The notes: generated by a model from the letters alone, not told the origin. Positions 1-6,481 are shown, counted from the stretch's first letter. The stretch is DNA of 7,457 nt from Deltaproteobacteria bacterium (GCA_016874895.1 VGSX01000176.1:1-7457), one strand, 5' to 3'. Program-made: numbers and translations.

Positions 1-922
1 TGAACAGCAGGGCCTTATAAATGATATGGCAGAAGGCATGGGCAATGCTGCCATTGAGGGACATCATAGTCCCGATGCCCACCCCGACTACCATAAATCC
101 CACCTGGTTGACGAGGCTGTAGGCCAGCACCCGGCGCAAGTCGTTTTCGATGACCGCGCAAAAGATGGGGAACGCGGTCATGACCGCCCCGATCCAGATC
201 AGGGCCTCGGTCCCCGGAAAGCCCCGGGCCAGGACATAGACGGCCGTTTTGGTGGTGAACGCGCTCAGCCAGATCACCCCGGTGATGGTGGCTTCCGGAT
301 AGGCATCGGTCAGCCAGGGGTGCAGCAGCGGCCAGGCGCAATTGACCCCCACCCCGATAAAGATCAGGTAGGTGGCCAGGCCGTTTAAGCCGATGTACCC
401 GAAGGCCAGGGACCCGGTCTGGTGGATCTGCAGGGTCACGCCGGCCAGCAGGCAGAGGCCGCCGGCCACATGGACCAGCAGGTAGCGGAACCCGGCGGCC
501 TGGGCTTCCCGGGTGCGCCGGTTCCAGATGAGAAAGACTGAACTGACGGCCAACAATTCCCAGAACACGAACAGGGTCAGGAGGTCCCCGGCAAACACCA
601 CTCCCAGAGCGCTGCCGGCATAGACCAGGCCGGCCATCTGTTCCAGATCGTCCCTGACGTGCAGGGCATAGATGGCGCCCAGGAAGGTGATCAGGTGAAA
701 GATATACCCAAACAGGAGGCTGAGCCGGTCCACCCGGGCCAGGATGATTTGGTAATCCCAGAAGGAAACCACCCCATGAATACCGGCGGAAAACTGGAGC
801 AGATTCAGAAACCCGATGACCGGTAAAAGGAGCAGGAAACCGGTCTGGGTTTTCCCCTTGAGAAAGGGCAGCACCAGGGCGCCCCCGATGAAAACGAGCG
901 CCGGCGGCAGGCCGCTACTCAT
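1..922 (-). CDS. mrpD: MrpD-type antiporter-like subunit, third copy (partial, 3' end outside window)
   Basis: The frame is open from ATG at 922 to the left window edge and gives 307 residues without a stop. The product is an integral membrane protein of the NuoL/M/N-MrpD family (proton_antipo_M), probably an ion-translocating subunit of the Mrp-like complex. Visible landmarks are the TM5 glutamate E122 in FVFWELLAVSS, the segment WPLLHPWLTDAYPEAT at about 197-212, the TM8 lysine K225 in AFTTKTAVYVLARGF, the N-D-L-R-R-V-L-A-Y-S segment at about 260-269, and H295, H299 and K303 in HAFCHIIYKALLF. The TM7 lysine is replaced: N194 stands where the other two large subunits have Lys. Family members are usually about 450-550 residues, so about a third is missing, including the TM12 G-F-x-x-K region. 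The ATG overlaps the TAG stop of the 87-residue gene by 8 bases and has an AGAGGA site about 8 bases upstream, which suggests translational coupling. Confidence 0.93.
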   Translation of the reverse strand, partial: MSSGLPPALVFIGGALVLPFLKGKTQTGFLLLLPVIGFLNLLQFSAGIHGVVSFWDYQIILARVDRLSLLFGYIFHLITFLGAIYALHVRDDLEQMAGLVYAGSALGVVFAGDLLTLFVFWELLAVSSVFLIWNRRTREAQAAGFRYLLVHVAGGLCLLAGVTLQIHQTGSLAFGYIGLNGLATYLIFIGVGVNCAWPLLHPWLTDAYPEATITGVIWLSAFTTKTAVYVLARGFPGTEALIWIGAVMTAFPIFCAVIENDLRRVLAYSLVNQVGFMVVGVGIGTMMSLNGSIAHAFCHIIYKALLF

Positions 923-1178
923 CGTAGTATTCCTCTTTACGCATCACCAGGGGCCGCAGGATATATTTGGCGGCCAGCACCAGCGCCACGCAGGCCACGA
1001 AGCCGTACACGGCGTAAAACTCTGGCCAGTTCTCCCAGGGGAAATTGGCGTGCTTGGGAAGAAACAGGTCGAGGACCAGCAGCAGCACCAGGGAAGCATA
1101 ATAGACCCTGAACATCCACTTGATATTGGCCGGTTTGTCGAACAGATACTGTTTTTCTTTTGGCGTCGGCTCGGACAT
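915..1178 (-). CDS. Small two-helix membrane protein of the Mrp-like operon (unknown function)
   Basis: This is an 87-residue protein that I cannot assign to a named family. It has a charged, presumably cytoplasmic N-terminus with the segment KEKQYLFDKP at 7-16. Two hydrophobic helices follow at about 24-42 and 52-72, joined by a short Pro/Trp-rich loop (PKHANFPWENWPEF). The C-terminus is charged (R-K-E-E-Y-Y-D-E). The ATG at 1178 has AAGGA 7 bases upstream, and the preceding 42-residue gene ends 10 bases before it. Its TAG stop lies inside the first codons of the third mrpD (8-base overlap). The position between two large antiporter-like subunits suggests an accessory subunit that bridges or helps assemble them; that is inference from context. 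The reading frame is secure because of the ribosome site, the clear helices and the tight spacing. Confidence 0.88.
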   Translation of the reverse strand: MSEPTPKEKQYLFDKPANIKWMFRVYYASLVLLLVLDLFLPKHANFPWENWPEFYAVYGFVACVALVLAAKYILRPLVMRKEEYYDE

Positions 1179-1188
1179 GGCCGGGTCC

Positions 1189-1317
1189 TTATAACGAGTA
1201 ATAAAAAATCAAGGATAGATAGATCACCCCGGCGGCCAGGGCGATGAAAAAAAGGGGCCGGTATCCCGGAACGGGATCGTGCCGCAGTTCCATTTTTTCG
1301 GAAGGTCCTTCGCTCAT
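1189..1317 (-). CDS. 42-residue single-helix membrane peptide of the Mrp-like operon
   Basis: The 42-residue product begins MSEGPSEKMELRHDP and has one hydrophobic helix at about residues 21-41, ending Y-Y-S-L. It would be a single-pass membrane peptide with its hydrophilic N-terminus probably in the cytoplasm. The frame can be extended upstream to 1605, but that part overlaps the second mrpD in another frame and has no membrane-protein character. The ATG at 1317 is the better start: it overlaps the mrpD TGA stop (ATGA) and has a perfect GGAGG 9 bases upstream. I know of no function. Such peptides often act as supernumerary or assembly subunits of membrane complexes, and the placement fits that, but this is inference. 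Confidence 0.8.
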   Translation of the reverse strand: MSEGPSEKMELRHDPVPGYRPLFFIALAAGVIYLSLIFYYSL

Positions 1318-2801
1318 TTTCCGGTTCCTCCGATCAGAGTCTGGACGGCCAGCTCCGCCAGGTCCAAAAACGGCTGGGGATAAAAGAACAACACCAGGGA
1401 AATCAGGGCGGTCACTACCAGGGGCGCCACGCAAAAAATCGGCGCTTCCGAAACGGTGTCCGGGAGGGTGGTTTCCCGGGAACCGACGAAAAAGGCCCGG
1501 TAGACAATGGGCATGAAATAGGCGGCGTTCAAAAGAGAACTGACCAGAATGACCACCAGCAGAGGGAACTGATCGGCCTCCAGCGCCCCGAGGACCAGGT
1601 ACCATTTGCTGAGAAAACCGCCGCCGGGTGGGATGCCGATAATGGACAGGGCGCCGATGAAAAAGGCGGCCATGGTGACCGGCATCCGTTTGCCGATGCC
1701 GGCCATTTCACTGAGGTTTTTCTTCCCGGTGGCCACGAAGATGGCTCCGGCGCAAAAAAACAGCGTGATCTTGCCGAAGGCGTGCATGGCGATATGAATC
1801 ATACCACCCATGAGGCCTTTGGGTGAAAGCAGGGCCGCGCCCAGGACGATGTAGGACAACTGGCCGATGGTGGAGAAGGCCAGGAGGCGTTTCAGTTCGT
1901 CCTGGGTCAGGGCGATCAGGGAGGCGGCGATGATGGTAAAGGCCGCCACGTAGGCCACCGCGGTGCCCAGATGGAGGGAGGCCAAAAGGTCGAGGCCGAA
2001 CACCTCGGTGAGGACCCGGAGAATGCAAAAGACCCCCACCTTGACCACGGCCACGGCATGGAGCAGGGCGCTCACCGGGGTCGGCGCCACCATGGCCGCC
2101 GGCAGCCAGGCGTGCACGGGCATGATCGCCGCCTTGGCAAAGCCGAACAGAAACATAAACAACAGGACCCCCAGCAGGATGGGCGAGCCCGAGTGCGGGA
2201 GAAACCCCTGTCCCGAGAATTCCAGGGTTCCGGACAGGTGATAGGCTAGGACCATGGCCGGCAGGACCAGCCCGATGGAGCCGCCCACGATATAGAGGAG
2301 ATACTTGCGGCCCGAGTGCCGCGCCTTGGCATCCTGGTGGTGGGTGACCAGGGGATAGGTGGCGAAGGACAGCATTTCGTAGAACAGATACAGGGTGAAG
2401 AGATTGGCGGAAAAGGCCACGCCGATGGTGGCCGACAGGGCCAGGGCGAAAAAGCAAAAATAACGGGTCTGGCCGTGCTCCTTCAATCCCCGCATATAGC
2501 CGATAGAATAGGCCGAGGTGGTGATCCACAGCGAGGAGGCCACCAGGGCGAAGAGCATCCCCAAGGCGTCCACTCGCAGGCGGAAAGCCACCCCGGGGAG
2601 GACTTGCGCCAGGGTGCAGACCAGTTCCCGGCCCTCCAGGACCGCCGGCAGCATGGAAAGGACGATTAAAAACTTCAGGCCCGCGGCCCCAAAGGTCCAG
2701 GCCTCCCGGACGTTGGGGCTGCGGCTGGAAATCAGGATCGGGACCACCCCGAGGGACACCAGCACGGCGAGCAGCGGTTTTAGGGAAGTCAATGGTTCCA
2801 C
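1314..2801 (-). CDS. mrpD: MrpD/NuoM-type antiporter-like subunit, second copy
   Basis: This 495-residue polytopic membrane protein is of normal length for the NuoL/M/N-MrpD (proton_antipo_M) family and probably forms one ion channel of the complex. It carries the whole expected set of charged residues: E142 in TM5 (LFYEMLSFATYP), K223 in TM7 (FGFAKAAIMPVHAWLP), the loop AMVAPTPVSALLHA at about 236-249, K254 in TM8, the H336-x-x-x-H340-x-x-x-K344 helix (IHIAMHAFGKITLFF), and K399 in GGFLSKWYLVLGA. The start is GTG at 2801, with AGGCGG about 8 bases upstream, 15 bases after the first mrpD stop. The start is less certain than others because the ribosome site is imperfect. The stop overlaps the next gene as ATGA. 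It resembles NuoM more than the neighbouring copy does. Confidence 0.93.
   Translation of the reverse strand: MEPLTSLKPLLAVLVSLGVVPILISSRSPNVREAWTFGAAGLKFLIVLSMLPAVLEGRELVCTLAQVLPGVAFRLRVDALGMLFALVASSLWITTSAYSIGYMRGLKEHGQTRYFCFFALALSATIGVAFSANLFTLYLFYEMLSFATYPLVTHHQDAKARHSGRKYLLYIVGGSIGLVLPAMVLAYHLSGTLEFSGQGFLPHSGSPILLGVLLFMFLFGFAKAAIMPVHAWLPAAMVAPTPVSALLHAVAVVKVGVFCILRVLTEVFGLDLLASLHLGTAVAYVAAFTIIAASLIALTQDELKRLLAFSTIGQLSYIVLGAALLSPKGLMGGMIHIAMHAFGKITLFFCAGAIFVATGKKNLSEMAGIGKRMPVTMAAFFIGALSIIGIPPGGGFLSKWYLVLGALEADQFPLLVVILVSSLLNAAYFMPIVYRAFFVGSRETTLPDTVSEAPIFCVAPLVVTALISLVLFFYPQPFLDLAELAVQTLIGGTGK
1327..1331 (-). promoter_or_regulatory. Ribosome binding site GGAGG for the 42-residue peptide
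   Basis: A perfect GGAGG on the minus strand lies 9 bases upstream of the ATG at 1317, inside the last codons of the second mrpD. It fixes the short start in preference to the long upstream extension of the same frame. Confidence 0.7.
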
Positions 2802-2816
2802 GTCAATCCGCCTGAA

Positions 2817-4313
2817 CTAGAGCATCATTCCCGGAACGGCGTGGCGGATCACCCGGTCGACGATTTCTCCGGTGTACAGGCCCAACAGGACCAGGCCCAG
2901 GGCCGTCATCCAAAGCGGCACCAGCATGCCCAGCGGGGCTTCCCGGCCGGCCGGCCCGTCCTCGCCGTGGTCCGGGCCGTGGGAGGCCCCGAAGGGTTCG
3001 AAATAGCTGATCTCGAAGATCCGGAAAAACAGGACCACACTCACCAGGCTGCTGAAGAGCAGGGCCGCCAGAAACCCGTAATGGCCGCCCTGGATCGCGC
3101 CCAGCAAAAGATACCACTTGCTGAAGAACCCGCAGGTCGGCGGGACCCCGATGATCGACAGGGCCCCCACCACCAGGGCCCCCATGGTCCAGGGCATGGT
3201 TCGAAACAAGCCCGGCAGGCTGTCCCATTGGCTGTTCCCCTTGGCATAGACGATGTTTCCCACGGCGAGAAATAGGCACAGGGTCATCAGGGCGTCGTTG
3301 ACCAGATGCAGGACCGCCCCGATGAACCCCGCCCGGTTGCCCAGCCAGAAACCGCCCACCATATAGCCCACCTCGGCCACCACGATGAAGGTCAGCATCC
3401 GCTTCACGTCCTTTTCGGCCAGGGCCAGCAAGGACCCGGCGACGATGGCGATCACCGCCAGCCAGACCACGGCGTCGTTCAACTTAAGGACCAAAAAGGC
3501 ATAGTCCACGGTGAAGACGGTCAGGACCATTCGGATCATGACATAGACCATCACCTTGGTCATGAGGGGGGCCACCAGGCTGCTCACCGGAGAGGGCGCA
3601 TGGGTGTAGGCGTTGGGCAGCCAGGCATGGAGCGGAAAAAACCCCATCTTGAGCCAGATCCCGACCATCAGGATCACAAAGGCCACGGTCACCACCTTCG
3701 ACTCATACAGGGGCGGCAGCAAACGGGCGATGTCCTCCATGTTCAGCGAACCGGTGATGATGTAGAGGTAGCCGACCCCGAGGAGATAGAAACAGGCCCC
3801 GATGGTCCCCATGAAAATGTAATGAAGACTGGACAGGGGCGCCCGGCCTTTCCCCAGCGCGATCAGGGCATAGCCGGTAATCGCGGCGATTTCCAACAGG
3901 ACGTACAGGTTGAAGGCGTCGCCAGTGATCACCATCCCCAGCAGCCCGGTCACAAACAACACATAGAGCGTATAAAAAGGCGCGGCTTTTTCCGGGAATT
4001 CCTTTTCCACCGCGGGTCGGGCCGCGATCAGGTTGACGAATCCCACTATGGAAACCACGGCCAGGACCAGCGCGGACAGGTGGTCCACCCGGTAGTAGAT
4101 TCCCCAGGGAGGTGGCCAACCCCCGAACAAATATACATCCGGAATGCCCCTGATCACGTTGCTGAGCAACCCCAGAGAAACAAGGAGGCTGCCCCCCAGG
4201 GCGGTCAGGGCCAGCGGGAAACATAAGGCCGGCCTGAGCCAGCCGGAGGCGCTGATGAATAAAGCAGCCAGGAGGGGGATGGCGATCAGCAGTGCAGGAT
4301 AGTATTGGCTCAT
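2817..4313 (-). CDS. mrpD: MrpD/NuoN-type antiporter-like subunit, first copy
   Basis: This 498-residue polytopic membrane protein is of full family length (proton_antipo_M, MrpD group). Key residues seen are E141 in TM5 (GDAFNLYVLLEIAAITGYAL), K222 in TM7 (GIWLKMGFFPLHAWLPNAYT), the loop HAPSPVSSLVAPL at 238-250, K253 in TM8, and K399 in TCGFFSKWYLLLGA. The segment that normally reads H-D/A-x-x-K is H336-LVN-D340-ALM-T344 here, so the lysine is a threonine. A hydrophilic loop near 440-460 is rich in His, Gly and acids (SHGPDHGEDGPAGRE). It follows mrpC with an ATGA overlap, the classical C-D order of Mrp operons, so this copy is the most likely direct counterpart of MrpD. Its expected role is cation/proton exchange in the inner membrane; the ion is not deducible from sequence. 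Confidence 0.95.
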   Translation of the reverse strand: MSQYYPALLIAIPLLAALFISASGWLRPALCFPLALTALGGSLLVSLGLLSNVIRGIPDVYLFGGWPPPWGIYYRVDHLSALVLAVVSIVGFVNLIAARPAVEKEFPEKAAPFYTLYVLFVTGLLGMVITGDAFNLYVLLEIAAITGYALIALGKGRAPLSSLHYIFMGTIGACFYLLGVGYLYIITGSLNMEDIARLLPPLYESKVVTVAFVILMVGIWLKMGFFPLHAWLPNAYTHAPSPVSSLVAPLMTKVMVYVMIRMVLTVFTVDYAFLVLKLNDAVVWLAVIAIVAGSLLALAEKDVKRMLTFIVVAEVGYMVGGFWLGNRAGFIGAVLHLVNDALMTLCLFLAVGNIVYAKGNSQWDSLPGLFRTMPWTMGALVVGALSIIGVPPTCGFFSKWYLLLGAIQGGHYGFLAALLFSSLVSVVLFFRIFEISYFEPFGASHGPDHGEDGPAGREAPLGMLVPLWMTALGLVLLGLYTGEIVDRVIRHAVPGMML

Positions 4314-4705
4314 GATTCTCGAATCTGCTTGAGGATTTCGTCTTCTTCGAGGGTCAGGTAACGATGATAAACCATGATGGTGATGGCCAGGGCCACACCC
4401 AGCGTGGCCACCGAGACGACAATGGCGGTGAGCATCAGGACGTGGGGCAGGGGGTTGACATAGTCTGCGGCCCGGATGGCCTGGTGGGCCATGTCATAGT
4501 TGTGCTCGATGATGGGAATGGTGGCCCCTTTCTTGACGCCGATGGAAACATAGAACAGGATGACGGCCGTCTGAAAAATGTTCATCCCCACAATCTTCTT
4601 CACCAGGTTGTTCTTGGCGATCAAGGCATAGAGACCGATCATCATTAAAGTGATGTAAATCCAGTAGTTGTATCTTTCGACGACCAGGCGGAGGACCTCT
4701 TCCAT
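4310..4705 (-). CDS. mrpC: Antiporter subunit MrpC (MnhC/NuoK-like)
   Basis: This 131-residue membrane protein has three helices at about 14-30, 36-57 and 88-112 and is homologous to NuoK of complex I. Diagnostic segments are NLVKKIVGMNIFQTAVIL at 33-50 and VNPLPHVLMLTAIVVSVA at 83-100; the V-N-P-L-P-x-x-L-x-L-T-A-I-V motif is typical of MnhC. The loop between helices 2 and 3 (about 59-82) is longer than I expect for MrpC and contains IPIIEHNYDMAHQAIRAADY. The ATG is 3 bases after the mrpB stop, and GGAGGGG within the last mrpB codons serves as ribosome site. In Mrp complexes MrpC packs against the large D-type subunit encoded next. Confidence 0.95.
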   Translation of the reverse strand: MEEVLRLVVERYNYWIYITLMMIGLYALIAKNNLVKKIVGMNIFQTAVILFYVSIGVKKGATIPIIEHNYDMAHQAIRAADYVNPLPHVLMLTAIVVSVATLGVALAITIMVYHRYLTLEEDEILKQIRES

Positions 4706-4708
4706 GAC

Positions 4709-5539
4709 CTACAACCCCTCCTCATGCCGGCCCCGGGAGGCCAGATTCCTGAAGATCCAGATCATGGTGCCCATGACCGCCATACCAACCCCCACCTCCA
4801 CCAGTAAAATTCCGTGGTATCGGGCCATGACCGGCCCCCCCGGCAACAGGGGGTCCAGGGCCTGATAATCCAGAAAGTTATATCCCAGGAGCAGACACAG
4901 GGCACCGGTCCCGGCATAGATGAGGACTCCGAAGGTACTGAAAAGCGCGCTGGTCTTTTCCCCCATGCGCTTCAGGGCGGTCCGCAGGTCGTGGGACAGG
5001 GAAAGCAGGATGATGCTGGCTCCCAGGATCACCCCTCCCTGAAATCCCCCTCCGGGGCTGTGATGTCCGTGAGCGATGACGAACAGGCCGAAAAGCTGTA
5101 TAAAGGGGATCAGATAGCAACAAACCTTTTCGATGATGAAATCATGGGGCGTCCAAATGCTTTCCATCGGCTCAAATTCCTGCAGAGGCAGGGAAATCTC
5201 CCCCCCATCCTTGATTCGAAAGGTCAACCCGGTTAATCGGTGCCGATATTGCCGGGGAGCCGGTGTCCGGCGCCGGGGGACTCGTAACAGCAGGAAACAG
5301 GCCACCCCAGCGGCAAAAACGACCGTGGTCTCAAACATAGTATCTAAGCCTCGGTAATCGACCAGCACCGAAGTCACCACATTGGGTACAGCAGTTTCCT
5401 CCAGCGAATTTTCAAGGTAACGGGGTGAGACGTGGAGGCTCGCAGGTGATTCGGGGTCCCCGAAGGGCGGAAAATCGGTCGTGGCATAGATCAGAACCGC
5501 TCCCACCAGCACGACAATGAGAAGTCCCAGGTTTTTCAA
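4709..5539 (-). CDS. mrpB: MrpB with an N-terminal MbhE-like (MrpA C-terminal) domain
   Basis: The 276-residue protein has two parts. Residues 1-90 match the MbhE/MrpA C-terminal type: a helix at 4-19, then FGDPESPASLHVSPRYLENS at 26-45, then PNVVTSVLVDYRGLDTMFE at 52-70 leading into a second helix. Residues 133-268 are the MnhB domain, with HGHHSPGGGFQGGVILGA at 157-174 and four helices. A charged linker rich in Arg joins them (88-130). The frame is open further upstream to 5662, but that part overlaps the DUF4040 gene and is not protein-like. The proposed start is TTG at 5539, which overlaps the preceding TGA (TTGA) and has a perfect GGAGG 8 bases upstream. The protein is a scaffold subunit of the small-subunit module; the N-terminal part replaces a piece of MrpA that is otherwise absent. 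Confidence 0.93.
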   Translation of the reverse strand: MKNLGLLIVVLVGAVLIYATTDFPPFGDPESPASLHVSPRYLENSLEETAVPNVVTSVLVDYRGLDTMFETTVVFAAGVACFLLLRVPRRRTPAPRQYRHRLTGLTFRIKDGGEISLPLQEFEPMESIWTPHDFIIEKVCCYLIPFIQLFGLFVIAHGHHSPGGGFQGGVILGASIILLSLSHDLRTALKRMGEKTSALFSTFGVLIYAGTGALCLLLGYNFLDYQALDPLLPGGPVMARYHGILLVEVGVGMAVMGTMIWIFRNLASRGRHEEGL

Positions 5540-5781
5540 TCCTTCGTCCTCCGGGTGGTGTGGTACACGGTGGCTACGAAAAATACCGTGCTGACCCCGG
5601 CCCCCACCGAGGCTTCGGTGAAGGCCACGTCCACAGCTCCCATGATCGCCCAGAGCAGGCACATCATGAAACTGTAGGCGCCGAACAGGATGGCTGTTCC
5701 TAGCAGGTCCCGGATCATGATGGCCCCGATCCCGCAGAGCACCACCAAAATCAGGATGAGCAAATCCAATTGCCAGATCAT
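5536..5781 (-). CDS. DUF4040 / MbhD-like subunit (free-standing piece of MrpA C-terminus)
   Basis: This 81-residue protein has three hydrophobic helices and corresponds to the DUF4040 (MbhD) region normally found inside the C-terminus of MrpA. The diagnostic segment is GAVDVAFTEASVGAGVSTVF at 48-67, with D51 and E56 in the places of the conserved acidic residues of the P-D-V-A-L-T-E-A-x-V-G family pattern. R24-D25-L26-L27-G28 after the first helix is also typical. The ATG at 5781 has GGAGGT 6 bases upstream, formed by the last codons of mrpG. The stop overlaps the TTG start of mrpB. In archaeal Mbh and in complex I, the equivalent (NuoJ-like) subunit lines the membrane ion path, so a channel role is likely by homology. 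Confidence 0.93.
   Translation of the reverse strand: MIWQLDLLILILVVLCGIGAIMIRDLLGTAILFGAYSFMMCLLWAIMGAVDVAFTEASVGAGVSTVFFVATVYHTTRRTKD
5548..5552 (-). promoter_or_regulatory. Ribosome binding site GGAGG deciding the TTG start of mrpB
   Basis: GGAGG on the minus strand lies inside the last codons of the DUF4040 gene, 8 bases upstream of the TTG at 5539. No ATG or GTG with a comparable site precedes the conserved first helix, so this site selects TTG as the start. Confidence 0.75.
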
Positions 5782-5785
5782 CGGT

Positions 5786-6115
5786 TTACCTCCGGGGATC
5801 CCCCTTTTTCCAGGATTCCAGGCCCGCCCGGAACCCGGCGTCTACGATGGCATGGGTGGCCGTTGGGCTGGCTAGGAAGATGAAGACCACGATCAGCATC
5901 AGCTTCAGACCGGTCAGCACGGAACCCAGGGTCAAAGGGAACAGTTGATACACCGCCAACCCGAGGAGGACTAGCAACGCCCCCGAGGTGTCCAGCTTGC
6001 CGGCCGGATGCAGCCGGGTGTAAAAATCGGGGAAACGCAGGAGGCCCAAAGTCCCGCCCGCAAAAAATATCAGCCCCGCCACCAGGCAGACGACGACGAT
6101 AACCGCGATCACCAT
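5786..6115 (-). CDS. mrpG: Antiporter subunit MrpG (MnhG)
   Basis: The 109-residue protein has three helices (about 4-23, 44-60, 65-82). It carries the MnhG signature GLLRFPDFYTRLHPAGKLDT at 24-43 and SPTATHAI at 83-90, so the family call is secure. It is a small structural subunit of the Mrp complex. The start is ATG at 6115, 2 bases after a run of eight G that acts as an unusual ribosome site. The following GTG codon (6112) would be better spaced, so the true start may be one codon later. It is separated from mrpF by 84 bases, the only real gap in the operon, and from the DUF4040 gene by 4 bases. Confidence 0.94.
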   Translation of the reverse strand: MVIAVIVVVCLVAGLIFFAGGTLGLLRFPDFYTRLHPAGKLDTSGALLVLLGLAVYQLFPLTLGSVLTGLKLMLIVVFIFLASPTATHAIVDAGFRAGLESWKKGDPRR

Positions 6116-6116
6116 A

Positions 6117-6133
6117 CCCCCCCCTTTGCGGGG
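6117..6133 (-). promoter_or_regulatory. G8 ribosome-site tract with a possible masking hairpin before mrpG
   Basis: On the minus strand the sequence CCCC-GCAAA-GGGGGGGG precedes the mrpG start, with the G8 run at 6124-6117. The four C can pair with four of the G across a five-base loop and would cover the purine-rich ribosome site. The stem is only 4 base pairs, so a regulatory role is uncertain. Confidence 0.35.
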
Positions 6134-6167
6134 CGCGTCGAAACCTTTCGCCGGCGAGTTTTCCAGA

Positions 6168-6186
6168 CCCCGGCCGCAGGCCGGGG
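6168..6186 (-). other. Perfect GC hairpin (8-bp stem) between mrpF and mrpG
   Basis: On the minus strand, CCCCGGCC pairs perfectly with GGCCGGGG across the three-base loop TGC. No T-run follows (the next bases are TCTGGAAAAC), so it does not look like an ordinary intrinsic terminator. It may instead shield an mRNA end or attenuate expression between mrpF and the downstream genes; this is inference. Confidence 0.6.
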
Positions 6187-6198
6187 GCCGCTCCGGCC
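6186..6198 (-). other. Second GC hairpin directly after the mrpF stop
   Basis: On the minus strand GGCCG pairs with CGGCC across the loop GAG, a 5-bp perfect stem beginning right after the mrpF TAG. It abuts the larger hairpin at 6168-6186; the two share one base and are likely alternatives or a stacked pair in the mRNA. Confidence 0.5.
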
Positions 6199-6199
6199 G

Positions 6200-6481
6200 C
6201 TAATAAAGTTCTTCATCCAGCCCCTTCCGCTTCTGAAAATACCGGGCGGCCGCCAGAACAGCGATGAAATTCAACATGGCATAGGCCAAGGCGATGTCGA
6301 CGAACATATCCAGGCGGTGATACAGCACGCCAATCAAAATCAGCAGCACCGTGGTTTTGGCCCCGATGGCGTTCACTCCGATCATCCGATCCAGCACCGT
6401 GGGGCCGAAAATCCCCCGATAGAGCGACAGGAACATCAGACCGACCAGAAAAAGACCGCAGCCCAAAAAAAAATCGTCCAC
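6200..6481 (-). CDS. mrpF: Antiporter subunit MrpF (MnhF)
   Basis: The 93-residue protein has three helices (about 4-21, 37-54, 58-79) and the MnhF signature YRGIFGPTVLDRMIGVNAIG at 21-40, including the conserved G-P-x-x-x-D-R. D58 and D62 lie at the start of helix 3 (LDMFVDIALAYAMLNFI); an acidic residue here is a family feature. It is a small subunit of the Mrp complex, with relatives in MbhB. The start is GTG at 6481, with GGGGAGGAG 5 bases upstream, and mrpE ends 2 bases before it. The charged tail K-R-K-G-L-D-E-E-L-Y ends at TAG, and two GC hairpins follow. Confidence 0.94.
   Translation of the reverse strand: MDDFFLGCGLFLVGLMFLSLYRGIFGPTVLDRMIGVNAIGAKTTVLLILIGVLYHRLDMFVDIALAYAMLNFIAVLAAARYFQKRKGLDEELY

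Noticed and set aside
26..388. Plus-strand frame of 120 codons near the left edge
   Set aside because: It is the exact codon complement of the third mrpD frame and has a composition (His, Asp, Gly) typical of such mirror frames.
1708..2529. Minus-strand open frame of 273 codons inside the second mrpD
   Set aside because: It is an out-of-frame shadow rich in Pro, Arg, Gly and His with no ribosome site; the overlapping frame carries the conserved antiporter residues.
3306..4226. Long plus-strand open frame of 306 codons opposite the first mrpD
   Set aside because: It is rich in His, Asp, Gln and Gly without hydrophobic cores, as expected from the complement of a GC-rich membrane-protein gene; the minus-strand frame has all family motifs.
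5540..5662. Longer ATG start for mrpB at 5662
   Set aside because: The extra 41 residues are Gly/His/Arg-rich, overlap the DUF4040 gene out of frame and lack homology-like character; TTG at 5539 has GGAGG and a stop overlap.
6168..6186. Intrinsic terminator after mrpF
   Set aside because: The stem is strong but is not followed by a T-run on the minus strand, and mrpG and later genes lack another evident promoter.
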